DNA of 64,000 bases from Flavobacteriales bacterium (GTDB taxonomy: Bacteria; Bacteroidota; Bacteroidia; Flavobacteriales; UBA1820), in assembly GCA_003150615.1 (NCBI GenBank), contig QALN01000006.1, positions 62,001-126,000 of the forward strand. Reading direction: 5' to 3'. The notes under the pieces were generated by a model. That model worked only from the letters and a program-made list of their open reading frames with translations, was not told the origin of the DNA and made no database searches. Numbering within the stretch: position 1 is the first letter of the stretch; the number at the start of each line of letters is the position of its first letter. Below are positions 36,578-46,768 of the stretch, one piece after another. The position numbers and the translations under genes are program-made.

Positions 36578-39500
36578 TTACTGAATTTCGTTTTTCATCG
36601 TTTCGGGGCGTTTGCCTATCTCGGCGCCTTCGTGTTTGCGGTATATGAACCAGTATATGAGCGGTATTATGAACAGACTGACGAGTGTTCCTACCGTCAT
36701 GCCTCCTATAAGGGCGAGCGAGAGCGGGGCCTGGAGCTCGCTGCCCATGTCGCGGCTGAAAAGAAGCGGGACCATGGCGAGTATCGTGGTCAGGCTTGTC
36801 ATTACGATGGCTCTCAGACGGCGGTGTCCGGCCGTGTGGATAGCCTCGAGGATCGGCATGCCTTCTTTGCGCAACTGGTTTATCACGTCTATCTTGAGTA
36901 TCGAGTCGTTTATTATGATACCGCAAGCCACGACTATTCCTATGGCAGACATTATGTTGAGCGAGTTCCCGCAAAGCCACAGCACCAAAAGGGCGGCGGC
37001 TATGTCTATAGGCAGTTCTATCAGTACGATGAGAGGCTGCATGAGCGATTCGAACTGGGCCGCGAGTATGAAGTAAAGCAGCAGCACGGATATGCCGAGA
37101 ACGATACCCATTTCCATGAAAAGGGCGCGGTTGGAGAATATGCTTCCCGTGATATCGACTTCGTATATCTTGCTGTCGAGGACTTCGCGGCGTATTTCGT
37201 CGGTGAGCTTGTCGGGGTTTTTTACGCCGGTGTAGTTGACCGGTATGAATTCGCCGTTGCGGCCTGAATATATGGTTTTGAAGTCTATGCCTGGCAATAC
37301 TTTGATGAAAGCGGACAGAGGGACCTGCTTGCCTTCGGACGATGTTACCATGGAACGCGACAGCAGTTCGTCCACTCCGGAAGAACTTTCCCATGCCACC
37401 ACTATAGGCAGGTATTGCTGGTTTGAGCGCAGCGTCGATACTTTGTTGGCACCGAAAAGAGTGCGCAAAGCCTGGTATACGGAGTTGTAGGATACGCCGT
37501 ATAGGAGCAGAGCGCTGTTGTTTACCGAGATGTTCAACTGGCTGGATAGGGATATTTCAGCTTTTCCTCCGGTCTTTTCCGCCAGGGCTCCTGTGAACGA
37601 CAGCAACGAGTCGATACTGTCCGACATGTCGCCTTCTTTTTTCATGATATTGGCCGTGTATTCCGCCTCTGAAGTGGAAAATATCTTTTCGAAGATATTC
37701 TCCGGCGGAGCCATCGTTACTTTGGCGTGCGGATACAGCGATGCGATGTGTTTTTTTGCCTGTTCTTCTATCGCAGTGATGGATTTGGTATCATGACTGC
37801 GCAGGTAAACCTGGCTTTCGGACGAGCTGAGCTGGTCGTTGCGGTTCAGGATGAACTGCTGTTCTCCGACCAGGGCCGAACTTTCCAGAACATCATCGCC
37901 GAGGTTTTGCAGCAGGTCGATAACGCGGCGGCGGTTTTCGTCCAGGTGGATGTTTTCATTCCATTCTATGGTGATGACCGTTTCGTTATGGTCCAGGAAA
38001 GGCATTTTGCGTTTTTCTATGACGTCGAACAGAAGTGCCGTAAGCGGTATTATCAACACAAGGCACGGTATTATCCATTTGCGGTGATTGAATACGAAGT
38101 CGAACCCGCGGTCGTAGAATTTCATCCAGCCCACCGAATCCACTTTGTCGAATATGCATTTGGCCCACCGTGGCATTTTCATCGAGGAGAGTTTTTTACT
38201 GCCGTAGAATATCCTGTATGCCACAGGCAGAAAAATGATGCCGACGATGTAGGAAACGCCAAGTCCGAGACTCACGGACATGGCCTGGTCGTAGAAAATA
38301 GCTCCCGCAATGCCGCTTATAAACACCAGAGGTACGAATACGGCTATGGTGGTAAGTATGGACGATAGCAGCGGACGTATTATCTCGTTAGTTCCGCGTA
38401 TACACGCCTGGTCCAGCAGGCCGTCCTTTTCGCGGTATTGCGATATGTTGTCGGTGACGATTATAGAACTGTCTATCATCATGCCGAGTGCAAGTATAAG
38501 CCCCGAAAGCGATATTATGTTCAGCGAAAGTGAGAACAAATAATAGAACAGCATGCTTATAACCAGCGAGACTACCATGCCGAGAGATATTACGGCCGGA
38601 GTGCGGGCGTCCTTGAAGAAAAATATGGATATTATGCATATCAGTACGAATCCTATCCACAGGTTGCTCTGGAGGTTTTCCAGGGTGTAGTCGAGCAGTT
38701 CGGTCTGGTTTTGCGATATGGAAAAATCGATGTCCGGGTATTGCTTCCTGAATGTTTCTATTGCTTCGGATACGGATTTTTTCATGTCGTCCATGCTCGT
38801 ATCCGACTGTTTTATCACGGAAAAGACTATCGACCGGCGTCCGTTGTAAAATGAGTAACCGTCGGGTTTTTCGGGGGCTATCTCGACACGTGCGATGTCC
38901 TTAAGGCGCATCAGACGGTTGTTTTTGTTCAGGTATATGTTTTCCACGTCCTCTTTGGTGCGCACGACGGAAGACATCTTGACGTTGTATTCGTAGTATC
39001 CGTCGCGCACGGACATGCTGCCTGGTTCGGAGTTGCTGTTTTTGAGCAGGTTCTCTATCTCCGAGAGGGTTATCCCGGCAGTGGCCATTTTGGACTGGTC
39101 TGGTATTACGGTCAGTTCGCGGCTCTCGGTTCCGGTGACATCGACCATCGCTACTTCCGGCAGCTGTTCCACCCTGCGTTTTATCACCGATGACGCGAAA
39201 TCGGACAGTTCGAGGAACTTGTCGCGGTCGGTCTCCTGATACGGGATGTCTTTTTTGAGCGTGAGATTGAGGTTGAATACCGGCAGGTCCGTAGCAGAGG
39301 CTTTTATGACTCTTGGCCTCTGGGTGTTCTGCGGCAGGTAGTTCATTGCCGCGTCTATCTTTTCGTTGACTTCGATGAATGTGTAATCGGTGTCCGTGCC
39401 GTAGGAGAATCTCATGCGGATGATCGATCCTCCGTCGCGCGTGCGGCTTTCGATAGATGTAAGGTGGGCTACCTGGAGCAGTTGCGAGCGGATGGGTTTT

Positions 39501-39685
39501 ACCACCGTGTTTTCCAACTGGCGGGCCGATGTGTTTTCCGAGGATATCTGTACCGTTATTTCCGGTATGGCGATGTCCGGCAGAAGGGATACCGGAAGCG
39601 TAAAGTAAGTTATCACGCCCAGTATTATGGCGGCCAGAAAGGACATCATAACGGCTATGGGCCGGTTTATCAGAAATTTTATCAC
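36578..39685 (-). CDS. RND efflux permease (first of the operon)
   Basis: A 1035-residue RND pump. N-terminus MIKFLINRPIAVMMSFLAAI and helix-4 motif LALGMMIDSSIIVTDN, with one aspartate where AcrB has two (Asp408 is Ser). In helix 10 the AcrB Lys940-Asn941 pair is Asn-Asp (GIIINDSILKID). Helix 11 reads MTSLTTILAMVPLLF as in the family. It lies 66 bases after the adaptor gene and 17 before tolC. The substrate is not predictable: drugs, bile or metals are all possible. Confidence 0.92.
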   Translation of the reverse strand: MIKFLINRPIAVMMSFLAAIILGVITYFTLPVSLLPDIAIPEITVQISSENTSARQLENTVVKPIRSQLLQVAHLTSIESRTRDGGSIIRMRFSYGTDTDYTFIEVNEKIDAAMNYLPQNTQRPRVIKASATDLPVFNLNLTLKKDIPYQETDRDKFLELSDFASSVIKRRVEQLPEVAMVDVTGTESRELTVIPDQSKMATAGITLSEIENLLKNSNSEPGSMSVRDGYYEYNVKMSSVVRTKEDVENIYLNKNNRLMRLKDIARVEIAPEKPDGYSFYNGRRSIVFSVIKQSDTSMDDMKKSVSEAIETFRKQYPDIDFSISQNQTELLDYTLENLQSNLWIGFVLICIISIFFFKDARTPAVISLGMVVSLVISMLFYYLFSLSLNIISLSGLILALGMMIDSSIIVTDNISQYREKDGLLDQACIRGTNEIIRPLLSSILTTIAVFVPLVFISGIAGAIFYDQAMSVSLGLGVSYIVGIIFLPVAYRIFYGSKKLSSMKMPRWAKCIFDKVDSVGWMKFYDRGFDFVFNHRKWIIPCLVLIIPLTALLFDVIEKRKMPFLDHNETVITIEWNENIHLDENRRRVIDLLQNLGDDVLESSALVGEQQFILNRNDQLSSSESQVYLRSHDTKSITAIEEQAKKHIASLYPHAKVTMAPPENIFEKIFSTSEAEYTANIMKKEGDMSDSIDSLLSFTGALAEKTGGKAEISLSSQLNISVNNSALLLYGVSYNSVYQALRTLFGANKVSTLRSNQQYLPIVVAWESSSGVDELLSRSMVTSSEGKQVPLSAFIKVLPGIDFKTIYSGRNGEFIPVNYTGVKNPDKLTDEIRREVLDSKIYEVDITGSIFSNRALFMEMGIVLGISVLLLYFILAAQFESLMQPLIVLIELPIDIAAALLVLWLCGNSLNIMSAIGIVVACGIIINDSILKIDVINQLRKEGMPILEAIHTAGHRRLRAIVMTSLTTILAMVPLLFSRDMGSELQAPLSLALIGGMTVGTLVSLFIIPLIYWFIYRKHEGAEIGKRPETMKNEIQ

Positions 39686-39751
39686 TTTATATCAGGCAAG
39701 TTTCGTTCGTATGAGTCGTAGCTTTTTTCTCTTACCGGTGGTCGTGCGCAA

Positions 39752-40816
39752 TTACCGTATTTTACCTATTTTGACCGGCACGTCGTGGGCCAGGTTCATA
39801 TTGCCTGTCACGATGACGGTATCCCCGTCCTTGAGCCCGTCTTTTACTATCATATCGCGGCTGTTTTCCTCGCCCGGTTCTATGTAGTTCCAGAAGGAAC
39901 GTCCGTTCTTGTACGTGAATACCACGCTGCGTCCGTTGGAGCGCAGGACCATGGCGGTTTTCGGTACGACCATTTTGTCAGGCACTGTATTGCTTATCGA
40001 TACACGCACGTTCATACCGTCGTAGAGCACGCCGGAAGAGTTGTCGGCAGTGGCTTTTATGCGTACCAGTCCGTTTTTATCCACAACCGGGTTTATTGCC
40101 GTTATCCGGCCCTTTATCACGGTGTCGTCGGATATGAACGGCATTATCTCCACTTCGCGCCCTTTTTTGACCATGGGCAGTTCTCCTTCGAGTATGGAAA
40201 AATCGATATTCATGTCGCCGGAACCTATGACGGTGCAGAAGGGTTCGCTGGTGGACGGTATGTTGTGTTCTTTCGAGAAAAGGTTGGCTATCGTACCGTC
40301 GAAAGGAGCGTAGAGGGTGGAGTTGTTGTAATCGTAAAGGGCCAGCTGGTACGTTTCGCGGGCGTTGTCATAGCCGCTCTTTGTGCGTAGCAGTTGCATT
40401 TCCGAAGCCGGGACTTTGGTCGTGTCGCGTATGTCGTAACCCCGGCCGATCAGTTCGTCCTGCAGCGACAGATATGCCTGGTCGAGCGACGATTTTGCCG
40501 AGACGAGCTTTGATCTTAGCCTGTATGTGTCTTGCGATGCTATTTTCTGTCCTTTTGACACACGGTCGCCGTTGGACACGTATATTGCGGTGACTTCTTC
40601 CGATGCCGGGAAGTTGAGATCGGCTTTTTTCGATGCCTCGGCATTGCCGTTGCTGATAAGTTCACGTGAAAAATCTCCGGTTTTCAGCACCATAATATCG
40701 ACGACTGGCTCTTCGGATTTCAGTATCTGACTTACGTTTTCCTCTTTTTTGTCTTCGGAGTGTCCGCATGCAACCAACAGGAGGGCGGACAAGCAGAATA
40801 GCAGTAACTTTTTCAT
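39752..40816 (-). CDS. RND periplasmic adaptor (HlyD/AcrA family), lipoprotein
   Basis: A 354-residue membrane-fusion lipoprotein linking RND permease and TolC. Start chosen at 40816 (MKKLLLFCLSALLLVAC, lipobox LVAC), 14 codons inside the longer open frame, because this gives a proper lipoprotein signal. Domain order: barrel-sandwich/lipoyl halves (AIYVSNGDRVSKGQKIA and LYAPFDGTIANLF) with a short helical hairpin (LVSAKSSLDQAYLSLQDEL), then a beta-barrel and membrane-proximal domain (VVPKTAMVLRSNGRSVVF). It is first in the efflux operon and the only adaptor for two permeases. Confidence 0.92.
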   Translation of the reverse strand: MKKLLLFCLSALLLVACGHSEDKKEENVSQILKSEEPVVDIMVLKTGDFSRELISNGNAEASKKADLNFPASEEVTAIYVSNGDRVSKGQKIASQDTYRLRSKLVSAKSSLDQAYLSLQDELIGRGYDIRDTTKVPASEMQLLRTKSGYDNARETYQLALYDYNNSTLYAPFDGTIANLFSKEHNIPSTSEPFCTVIGSGDMNIDFSILEGELPMVKKGREVEIMPFISDDTVIKGRITAINPVVDKNGLVRIKATADNSSGVLYDGMNVRVSISNTVPDKMVVPKTAMVLRSNGRSVVFTYKNGRSFWNYIEPGEENSRDMIVKDGLKDGDTVIVTGNMNLAHDVPVKIGKIR

Positions 40817-40911
40817 AAAAGCGCTTTTAGTATGTGTGACAGGTTTATTTGTAGCCATAAATATAGAAAATCATACGGTTATAAGGCGTGAAAAACCTTA
40901 TTTTTTCATAA

Positions 40912-42015
40912 TTATCCCTTCAGTTCGGTTATGCACAGCACGAAATTTTCATTTTCGAGGTGTGTCAACACGTCTTCCGGAATGTTTTTCACTTTGTCCA
41001 GTCCCGGCATGCCGGGGGTAAGGCAGCTCAGTACCGCACCGCCTGCCGTGCCGCCTGTAATCATGGACAGAAGGCACGCTTCTGCCGCTCCCTGGTCGGT
41101 ATATATCGTTCCGGTATCCCTGTCGGCAATGAAGGAAAATCCGCGCTTACCGTCATATATGCTGCCGAAAGCGAACCTTTTGCCAACAGTTCCGGGGCCT
41201 GAAAGACAACGGTAGGACGTGTTTCCGTAAATGTTGTTTTCGACGTCTTTTTTGTCTTCGTCCGGCACATTGTACGGCCCGAAGTCGTAGGAGCATGAAT
41301 CTACAAGGCGTCCGGTATCGTCAAACATCCGTACCGTGTTGCTTATGTGTTCGTTGAATGCCGTAATGCCGCCGCCTGCCTGGGTAAAGCCGTTGGAGGC
41401 GACTATGGCCCGGTCGTCGTGGTATTGGTCGTATTTCAGGTATGACGCCTTTACATTGAGCAGACTGTCGGTGACTGCGGCTTTGTTGCCGCTGCATTGC
41501 CTTGTGTTCCATGTGCAAAGGGCGAAAAGGTATCCTCCTTCGGACAGGCATTTCACGTCGTCCGCCTCGAAAGGCAGTTTTGTGCGTTTTATGAAGCCTC
41601 CGCCGGGCCCGTAAACCAGAAGTTCGTCCGTACGTCCGTCTATTATATGTATCCTGCCTTTCCCGTCGATGTCGAAAGCCGAGACTTGTGTGTATTCTTC
41701 CGGGCCTTCTCCTTTACGGTCCACTTTGAACGCCGGCATGCCGCCCATGTCGAACACGAGGACTTTGCTGTTGCGGTTATATCTGTATTTTACGTATATA
41801 AGGCCGTTTTTTATTTTCACATCCTCTGCCGAGTTGAACATGAATTCAGGGTCTGTCGAGTCGAATTCGACGAAAGTCCTGGATTTAATGAGGCTATCCG
41901 GCAGTTCGGAGAGTTTTTGGTGACGGAAGCCTTTGCCGTCGATGCTCAGCGGGGCTTTGGGAGAGCACCCAGCAAGTACTGCCGAAACCAGAATTACCGA
42001 TAAGAGTTTTTTCAT
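40912..42015 (-). CDS. 6-bladed beta-propeller lipoprotein
   Basis: A 367-residue lipoprotein; start at 42015 (MKKLLSVILVSAVLAGC, lipobox LAGC) rather than 13 codons upstream. The family motif FKVDRKGEGPEEY, then FDIDGKGRIHIIDGRTDELLVYG and further blade repeats, mark it as a 6-bladed beta-propeller protein common in gut Bacteroidota. Function is unknown; such proteins may bind peptides or glycans at the cell surface. The lipoprotein at 8371-9504 belongs to the same broad group. It is divergent from the tail genes and 95 bases upstream of the efflux adaptor on the same strand. Confidence 0.85.
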   Translation of the reverse strand: MKKLLSVILVSAVLAGCSPKAPLSIDGKGFRHQKLSELPDSLIKSRTFVEFDSTDPEFMFNSAEDVKIKNGLIYVKYRYNRNSKVLVFDMGGMPAFKVDRKGEGPEEYTQVSAFDIDGKGRIHIIDGRTDELLVYGPGGGFIKRTKLPFEADDVKCLSEGGYLFALCTWNTRQCSGNKAAVTDSLLNVKASYLKYDQYHDDRAIVASNGFTQAGGGITAFNEHISNTVRMFDDTGRLVDSCSYDFGPYNVPDEDKKDVENNIYGNTSYRCLSGPGTVGKRFAFGSIYDGKRGFSFIADRDTGTIYTDQGAAEACLLSMITGGTAGGAVLSCLTPGMPGLDKVKNIPEDVLTHLENENFVLCITELKG

Positions 42016-42200
42016 TTTTTTGTTCTTTGTGTTAAAGACGTTTTTTCCGGTCAAAAGTTACACCTTGTTGCGGTTTTTTTTAGGATTTTATTACTTTTTC
42101 CTGTGGTTTAGACTTGATGCGGGACGTAAAAAGTTTCACAGGCGTATGTTTTTTTAGTGATAAAAAGGTTTGAAAACTTTTATATTTCCTTTATGATTAT

Positions 42201-42208
42201 TATATTTG
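42201..42208 (+). promoter_or_regulatory. Candidate -7 box for the tail gene
   Basis: TATATTTG matches TAnnTTTG and puts a start near 42215, 25 bases before the first ATG at 42240. The -33 TTTG (42169-42172) is spaced too far (28 bases), so strength is uncertain. Confidence 0.5.
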
Positions 42209-42239
42209 TGTGAATGAAGTATGGATATGGTAATTTTAC

Positions 42240-45200
42240 ATGATGAAAATAATCAAAAAAGAAATAAAAAATATGAATGTCATAACACTGGTAAAGGATG
42301 GATGTGAGGATTTGCCGCTCGGCGGGCCTTCTGCAAGGTGCGCGGTGGTGAGCGGGAATATCAGTCATACACTCATGGGTGAGGAAACACTGATACTGGA
42401 AGTGGAGGCTTCGGCGGCCGTAGGATTTGAAGTAGGTTACCGGACGGAGGTGTTCGGCAGGACTTATTATCTGAACAATCTGCCCAGGGCGGTTCGCATG
42501 TCGGGACACAGGATAACGTATTCGGTGGTGATGGAGAGCCTCAAGTACGAATTGTCCAAGGTGCTTTTTACCAATCGGTTCAACGGCGGAAGTGAAAATG
42601 TCAACGAGGCCGATTTCAGTTTTACAGGCAGTTTTGCCGGTGTGATGGACAAAATAGTGTCCGAACTGGAGCGCGTTTACGGCGCAGGGACATGGCAATG
42701 GAAGGAGGCGGATACTGGTGTGGACGAGGCTTACGATCACTCGCGTCTGGACGAGGTTAAGACGTTGTCGTTCTCGTCGGAAAATGTGCTTTCGGCGCTC
42801 AATACGGCGTGCGGCCAGTGGAATGCCGAGTTCCGGGTGGAAAGGGAGGCTGGTGTGAATACGATAACGGCCGGGCGTTTCGGGCGGAATGTATGGGAGC
42901 ATACTTTCCGTTATGGGCGCGGCAATGGCCTGTACCGGCTTACCCGTGACCGTAAGTCGGATTCAAATATGATAACCCGGCTGTACGCTTACGGATCGGA
43001 CAAAAACCTGTCTGGGAAGTATCGTGGACGTCGTCGCCGTCTGGCGCTGCCGCAGTCGCACGAATCGCCGCTGGTAAAGGCCGGGGGATATGTCCAGGAC
43101 GATGCGTTGGCGGAAAAGTTCGGATACGGCGAAGGCGCCGTGATTTTCGATGACATATATCCTTCGCGAGAAGGTACGGTGTCGGCTGTGGATGATGCGA
43201 ATGTGTTGAAATTTACGGATGAAAGCATGGATTTCGACCTTAATGAAAAGGATGGTAACGGCAATTCCAAGTATCTGCTGGCCTCGGCTACGGCGCGTGT
43301 TCATTTCAATACTGGAAAGCTGGCCGGATATGAATTTTCGATAGCCGGTTACAACTCCGGACGGAAGACGTTCACTATCGTTCCTTTTACCGATGAAAAC
43401 GATTATCAGTATCCCAGCCCGGACGAAGACGAATTCAGGATACAGCCGGGCGACAGGTATGTGATACTTGACATTGCGCTGCCGGATTCGTATGTGGCCC
43501 AGGCAGAGGCTAAACTCGCTTCGCGCGCTTTGGAAAAATACCGTGAAAACTACCGCAGGCTGTTTGCATATTCTCTCGAAGTGGACGAGCTTTTCCTGAA
43601 AAAGAACTTCCCGAATGCTTCCTCGGGGGATATTTTCAATACGGGCGATTATGTAAACATAAGCGATGCCGACCTTACAGAAGGCGTTATGGCTATGAAA
43701 GTGTCGGGATTTACCAGGGACGTTTTTCACCCGTACTGTTATACGCTGACGCTTTCCGACAATGCGCCTTCGTCTGTTATTACTTCCATCGTCAGGAGTG
43801 AAGTGGAAATGCAGAAAGTGATAAAGACGAACAGATTGTCCGATCCGGCGCGGGCTCGGCGTAATATCCGTACCACGGCCGAATTGTTGGAAATGACATT
43901 CGATACGGACGGTTATTTCAATGGAGGGCGTATCCGTCCGGAAACGATAGAAACTGGAATGATAGCCGTAGGAGCTTTGTCACAGCAGTTTATGTTGGAC
44001 GGCGTGGTGTTCCGTCCGGACTATGGGGGCGATACATCGTCCGTCGTTTTTTCCGAGGGTACGTTGACTCATCTTGGTATTGAAAAGGACACGGTAAGGA
44101 TATGGGGTATAACTCCGGGTACGGTATCCGGTCTGGACGCTTCTTTGCCGTATTACGTGTATGCCAGATGTTCCAGGGACGGCCAGGCTGGGACTATGGT
44201 GTTCCGTACGGATGCCGTGAGATACGATGCCGATGCGGACTTCTTCCATTTTCAGGTCGGGGTTCTCTCATGTGTGTCTGACGGCTTTAGGACATTGTCG
44301 CTGACATACGGCAGCAGCGTTATCAACGGCAGACAGATAACTTCCGGAAGGATATTGTCCTCTTCGGGAACTACCTACTTCGACCTTGACGAGGGTGAGA
44401 TAGGCGGCCGGATAGTTTTTTCGGACAAAAGCACTACCGAAAGCGGACAAACGCTAATAGAAGGCGGCTTCCTCAACTCCGACATCATAAACACCGACAC
44501 CCTGGTAGCCAAACGCATACAGTCCGCCGAGGGCAAGATAGCCAACTTCGCCATCCAGGAAAACCAACTCGTCGGCAACGGGGAAAAGATAATCTTCTCA
44601 AACGAAGCCCTGCCTCCCCTCGAAGAGCTTATCGGCGGCGCAGGAGCAGAAAGCAACACCTACGCCCCCGGCGCGTGGGCCACAACCACAGCCTCGGAAA
44701 CAGCCACGATGAGCGACGGAACCATAAACCTCGACCTTGAAGTACGCACGCAGGACATGGCACTCCCATACGCCGGAATACTCGCCCTTAAAGCCCTCAA
44801 CAAAGCCGCCATCACCAACCTCGAACAAGGCGGTATGCTTTCTGTTGACAACCACACCGCCACCCTCATCCTGTACAAAGTGGGAACAGGCGGTACACTC
44901 ACCGAGAAAGCCCGCCGCGACATATCCGCCGCGTCCACGGATGAAGCCGTAGACTATACATTCTACATCCCCGAAGCAGGCACGTACCGCCTCGAAGCCA
45001 CAGCCGCGCACCGCATGCAAAGCACCTGGGCCCAGCGCCCCGAAGGCACACCGGCGGACATCTACCCCACATACACCCTCGGCGCAGCCCTTGGAATCCT
45101 CGGCGTAACTGCGGACGGACAAATACGCTTTTCCGGCAGTCAGGAAGCCACACAGATAGGCACAGACGGATTTTATTCTTTCTGGAGTTTATTAAATTAT

Positions 45201-46724
45201 CTGTATTTCTCGCAGGATGAAGGCTTTAAATTTAAAGGCGACTTCAGCATATCGTCGGCCAACGGGAAGTTCACCTTCACAGTGAACGACCAAGGCATAA
45301 CCCTCTCTTCTCTCGCCGGGCAGGACTCGACAAGCAATACCGCCACCTTCACACAAGCAACCTCGCGGGTCAATATATCGAGCGGCGAGAACCTCGGCGT
45401 AATCTTCGGTAAAATACAAAAATGGTTTGCCGACATGAAAACGGTAGCCTTCACCGGAGCTTATTCGGACCTTAATGGCACCCCCACAAGCTTACCTGCC
45501 AACGGCGGACATGCCGATACAGCCGACCGCGCCACCGCCGACGCCGACGGCAAAGACATCCGCACCACATACCTTCCCCGGCGGGACAAACAAACGCTCG
45601 ACACAGACGTGAACACCCTCTGGAGCGTCGGCAGCAGCGTGGTGCTGAGCCACGTCAACACCCCCAGAACAGACACTTACTACCTTGTCGCCACGTTCGG
45701 CACAAACGGCAGCGACAGCGCTCAAATAGCCATACCCCGCAGTGGCGGCCCCGCCTATTACAGAGGCTTCAACGCCAATAACAACACCTGGACATCGTGG
45801 GAGCAAATACGGCGGATAAACGACAAGGTCACCACCTCTGACATCGCCGACGCAGCCATCACCGCCCCGAAACTCTCCAGCGACCTCACGCTACCCGGCA
45901 CGCCTCAAGTCGGCACACCGTCCGGGCTTAACGGAGCATCGCAGAACGTGGCGACAATCGGCAACGTCAACGCCGCCGTGGATGCCGTGCAAATAGGCGG
46001 GACTAATATCTATCGCGATACGTTGGGGACGAGCGATTTTTACCTCTCCGCTACGGGTGAAATGAAATACCGCCGTTTCCTTGACCTCACACCGGAAGCC
46101 AAACGCAACCTCCGGGGGCAAAGCATCACCGTGTCGTTCGACTACATACTGGAAAATGCTGTATTCGGTAGAAGCGATAACGGATTTGCCTTCAACGTCA
46201 AATACACCGACGGCACAACCACCTACGTCATGGCCTGGCTCCCCGCCGAAACCTCCCCAGTTACCAAATCGGGACGTTTTTCATACACGGTAAAGATAGA
46301 GGATAAGGAAATAGCCGACATCATCAGTTTCCAGCCCTTTATGTACGCCCGCACCACATCGGGCACCTCCACCGTCGGCCGTCCTAAGTTCGAGATAGGC
46401 ACTAAGGCATCGCAATGGGGCCCTTCTCCGGAGGAGATGGCCCGCAAGAGCGAGCTTGAAACCGCCATATCCAACATCCCAGCCGGCAACGTCCGTTTTT
46501 CAACAGGCGATAGCTTCGAGGAACTTTACGACCGGGGTGAACTTAAAGGACAACCAGGCGAGACAGGCCCGAAAGGGGATAAAGGCGAGACAGGCCCCTC
46601 CGGCCTCGAAGCCATAGGCATACGGCTTAAGGTCGATCAAGGGGCGTTGTACTGGAGTCCGGAAAGTTCGGGCGATGTGTGGCACAAGATAGCTGACAGC
46701 AACAACACGCATTTTGGCGGGTGA
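42240..46724 (+). CDS. Phage-type tail-tip/tail-fibre protein with collagen-like segment
   Basis: A 1494-residue protein that I read as a tail-tip protein fused to a fibre. Residues about 1-550 resemble siphophage tail-tip/prophage tail proteins. A middle part (NGRQITSGRILSSSGTTYFD, NSDIINTDTLVAKRIQSAEG) is typical of tail proteins that list outputs. Next comes fibre sequence: LNGTPTSLPANGGHADTAD and a knob-like segment (YYLVATFGTNGSDSAQIAIP ... WTSWEQI). A collagen-like Gly-X-Y run, KGQPGETGPKGDKGETGPSG, lies near residue 1435. Start may be 42240, 42243 or 42273 (MNVITLVKDG). No capsid, terminase or integrase genes adjoin. Third-position base use shifts near 44440 to C-rich, unlike the host-like first half. 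Confidence 0.78.
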   Translation: MMKIIKKEIKNMNVITLVKDGCEDLPLGGPSARCAVVSGNISHTLMGEETLILEVEASAAVGFEVGYRTEVFGRTYYLNNLPRAVRMSGHRITYSVVMESLKYELSKVLFTNRFNGGSENVNEADFSFTGSFAGVMDKIVSELERVYGAGTWQWKEADTGVDEAYDHSRLDEVKTLSFSSENVLSALNTACGQWNAEFRVEREAGVNTITAGRFGRNVWEHTFRYGRGNGLYRLTRDRKSDSNMITRLYAYGSDKNLSGKYRGRRRRLALPQSHESPLVKAGGYVQDDALAEKFGYGEGAVIFDDIYPSREGTVSAVDDANVLKFTDESMDFDLNEKDGNGNSKYLLASATARVHFNTGKLAGYEFSIAGYNSGRKTFTIVPFTDENDYQYPSPDEDEFRIQPGDRYVILDIALPDSYVAQAEAKLASRALEKYRENYRRLFAYSLEVDELFLKKNFPNASSGDIFNTGDYVNISDADLTEGVMAMKVSGFTRDVFHPYCYTLTLSDNAPSSVITSIVRSEVEMQKVIKTNRLSDPARARRNIRTTAELLEMTFDTDGYFNGGRIRPETIETGMIAVGALSQQFMLDGVVFRPDYGGDTSSVVFSEGTLTHLGIEKDTVRIWGITPGTVSGLDASLPYYVYARCSRDGQAGTMVFRTDAVRYDADADFFHFQVGVLSCVSDGFRTLSLTYGSSVINGRQITSGRILSSSGTTYFDLDEGEIGGRIVFSDKSTTESGQTLIEGGFLNSDIINTDTLVAKRIQSAEGKIANFAIQENQLVGNGEKIIFSNEALPPLEELIGGAGAESNTYAPGAWATTTASETATMSDGTINLDLEVRTQDMALPYAGILALKALNKAAITNLEQGGMLSVDNHTATLILYKVGTGGTLTEKARRDISAASTDEAVDYTFYIPEAGTYRLEATAAHRMQSTWAQRPEGTPADIYPTYTLGAALGILGVTADGQIRFSGSQEATQIGTDGFYSFWSLLNYLYFSQDEGFKFKGDFSISSANGKFTFTVNDQGITLSSLAGQDSTSNTATFTQATSRVNISSGENLGVIFGKIQKWFADMKTVAFTGAYSDLNGTPTSLPANGGHADTADRATADADGKDIRTTYLPRRDKQTLDTDVNTLWSVGSSVVLSHVNTPRTDTYYLVATFGTNGSDSAQIAIPRSGGPAYYRGFNANNNTWTSWEQIRRINDKVTTSDIADAAITAPKLSSDLTLPGTPQVGTPSGLNGASQNVATIGNVNAAVDAVQIGGTNIYRDTLGTSDFYLSATGEMKYRRFLDLTPEAKRNLRGQSITVSFDYILENAVFGRSDNGFAFNVKYTDGTTTYVMAWLPAETSPVTKSGRFSYTVKIEDKEIADIISFQPFMYARTTSGTSTVGRPKFEIGTKASQWGPSPEEMARKSELETAISNIPAGNVRFSTGDSFEELYDRGELKGQPGETGPKGDKGETGPSGLEAIGIRLKVDQGALYWSPESSGDVWHKIADSNNTHFGG

Positions 46725-46768
46725 CCGGGTGCCCCAGGTGAACGGATAAAAAACAAGCATCAAACGCG

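Noticed and set aside
36561..37394. Upstream extension of the TolC gene by 278 codons
   Set aside because: The extension overlaps the RND permease gene on the same strand in another frame, is Arg/His rich, and the ATG at 36560 gives a clean signal peptide.
44000..46724. Diversity-generating retroelement or phase-variable tail
   Set aside because: No reverse transcriptase, template repeat, invertase or inverted repeats flanking the variable half are visible in the window.
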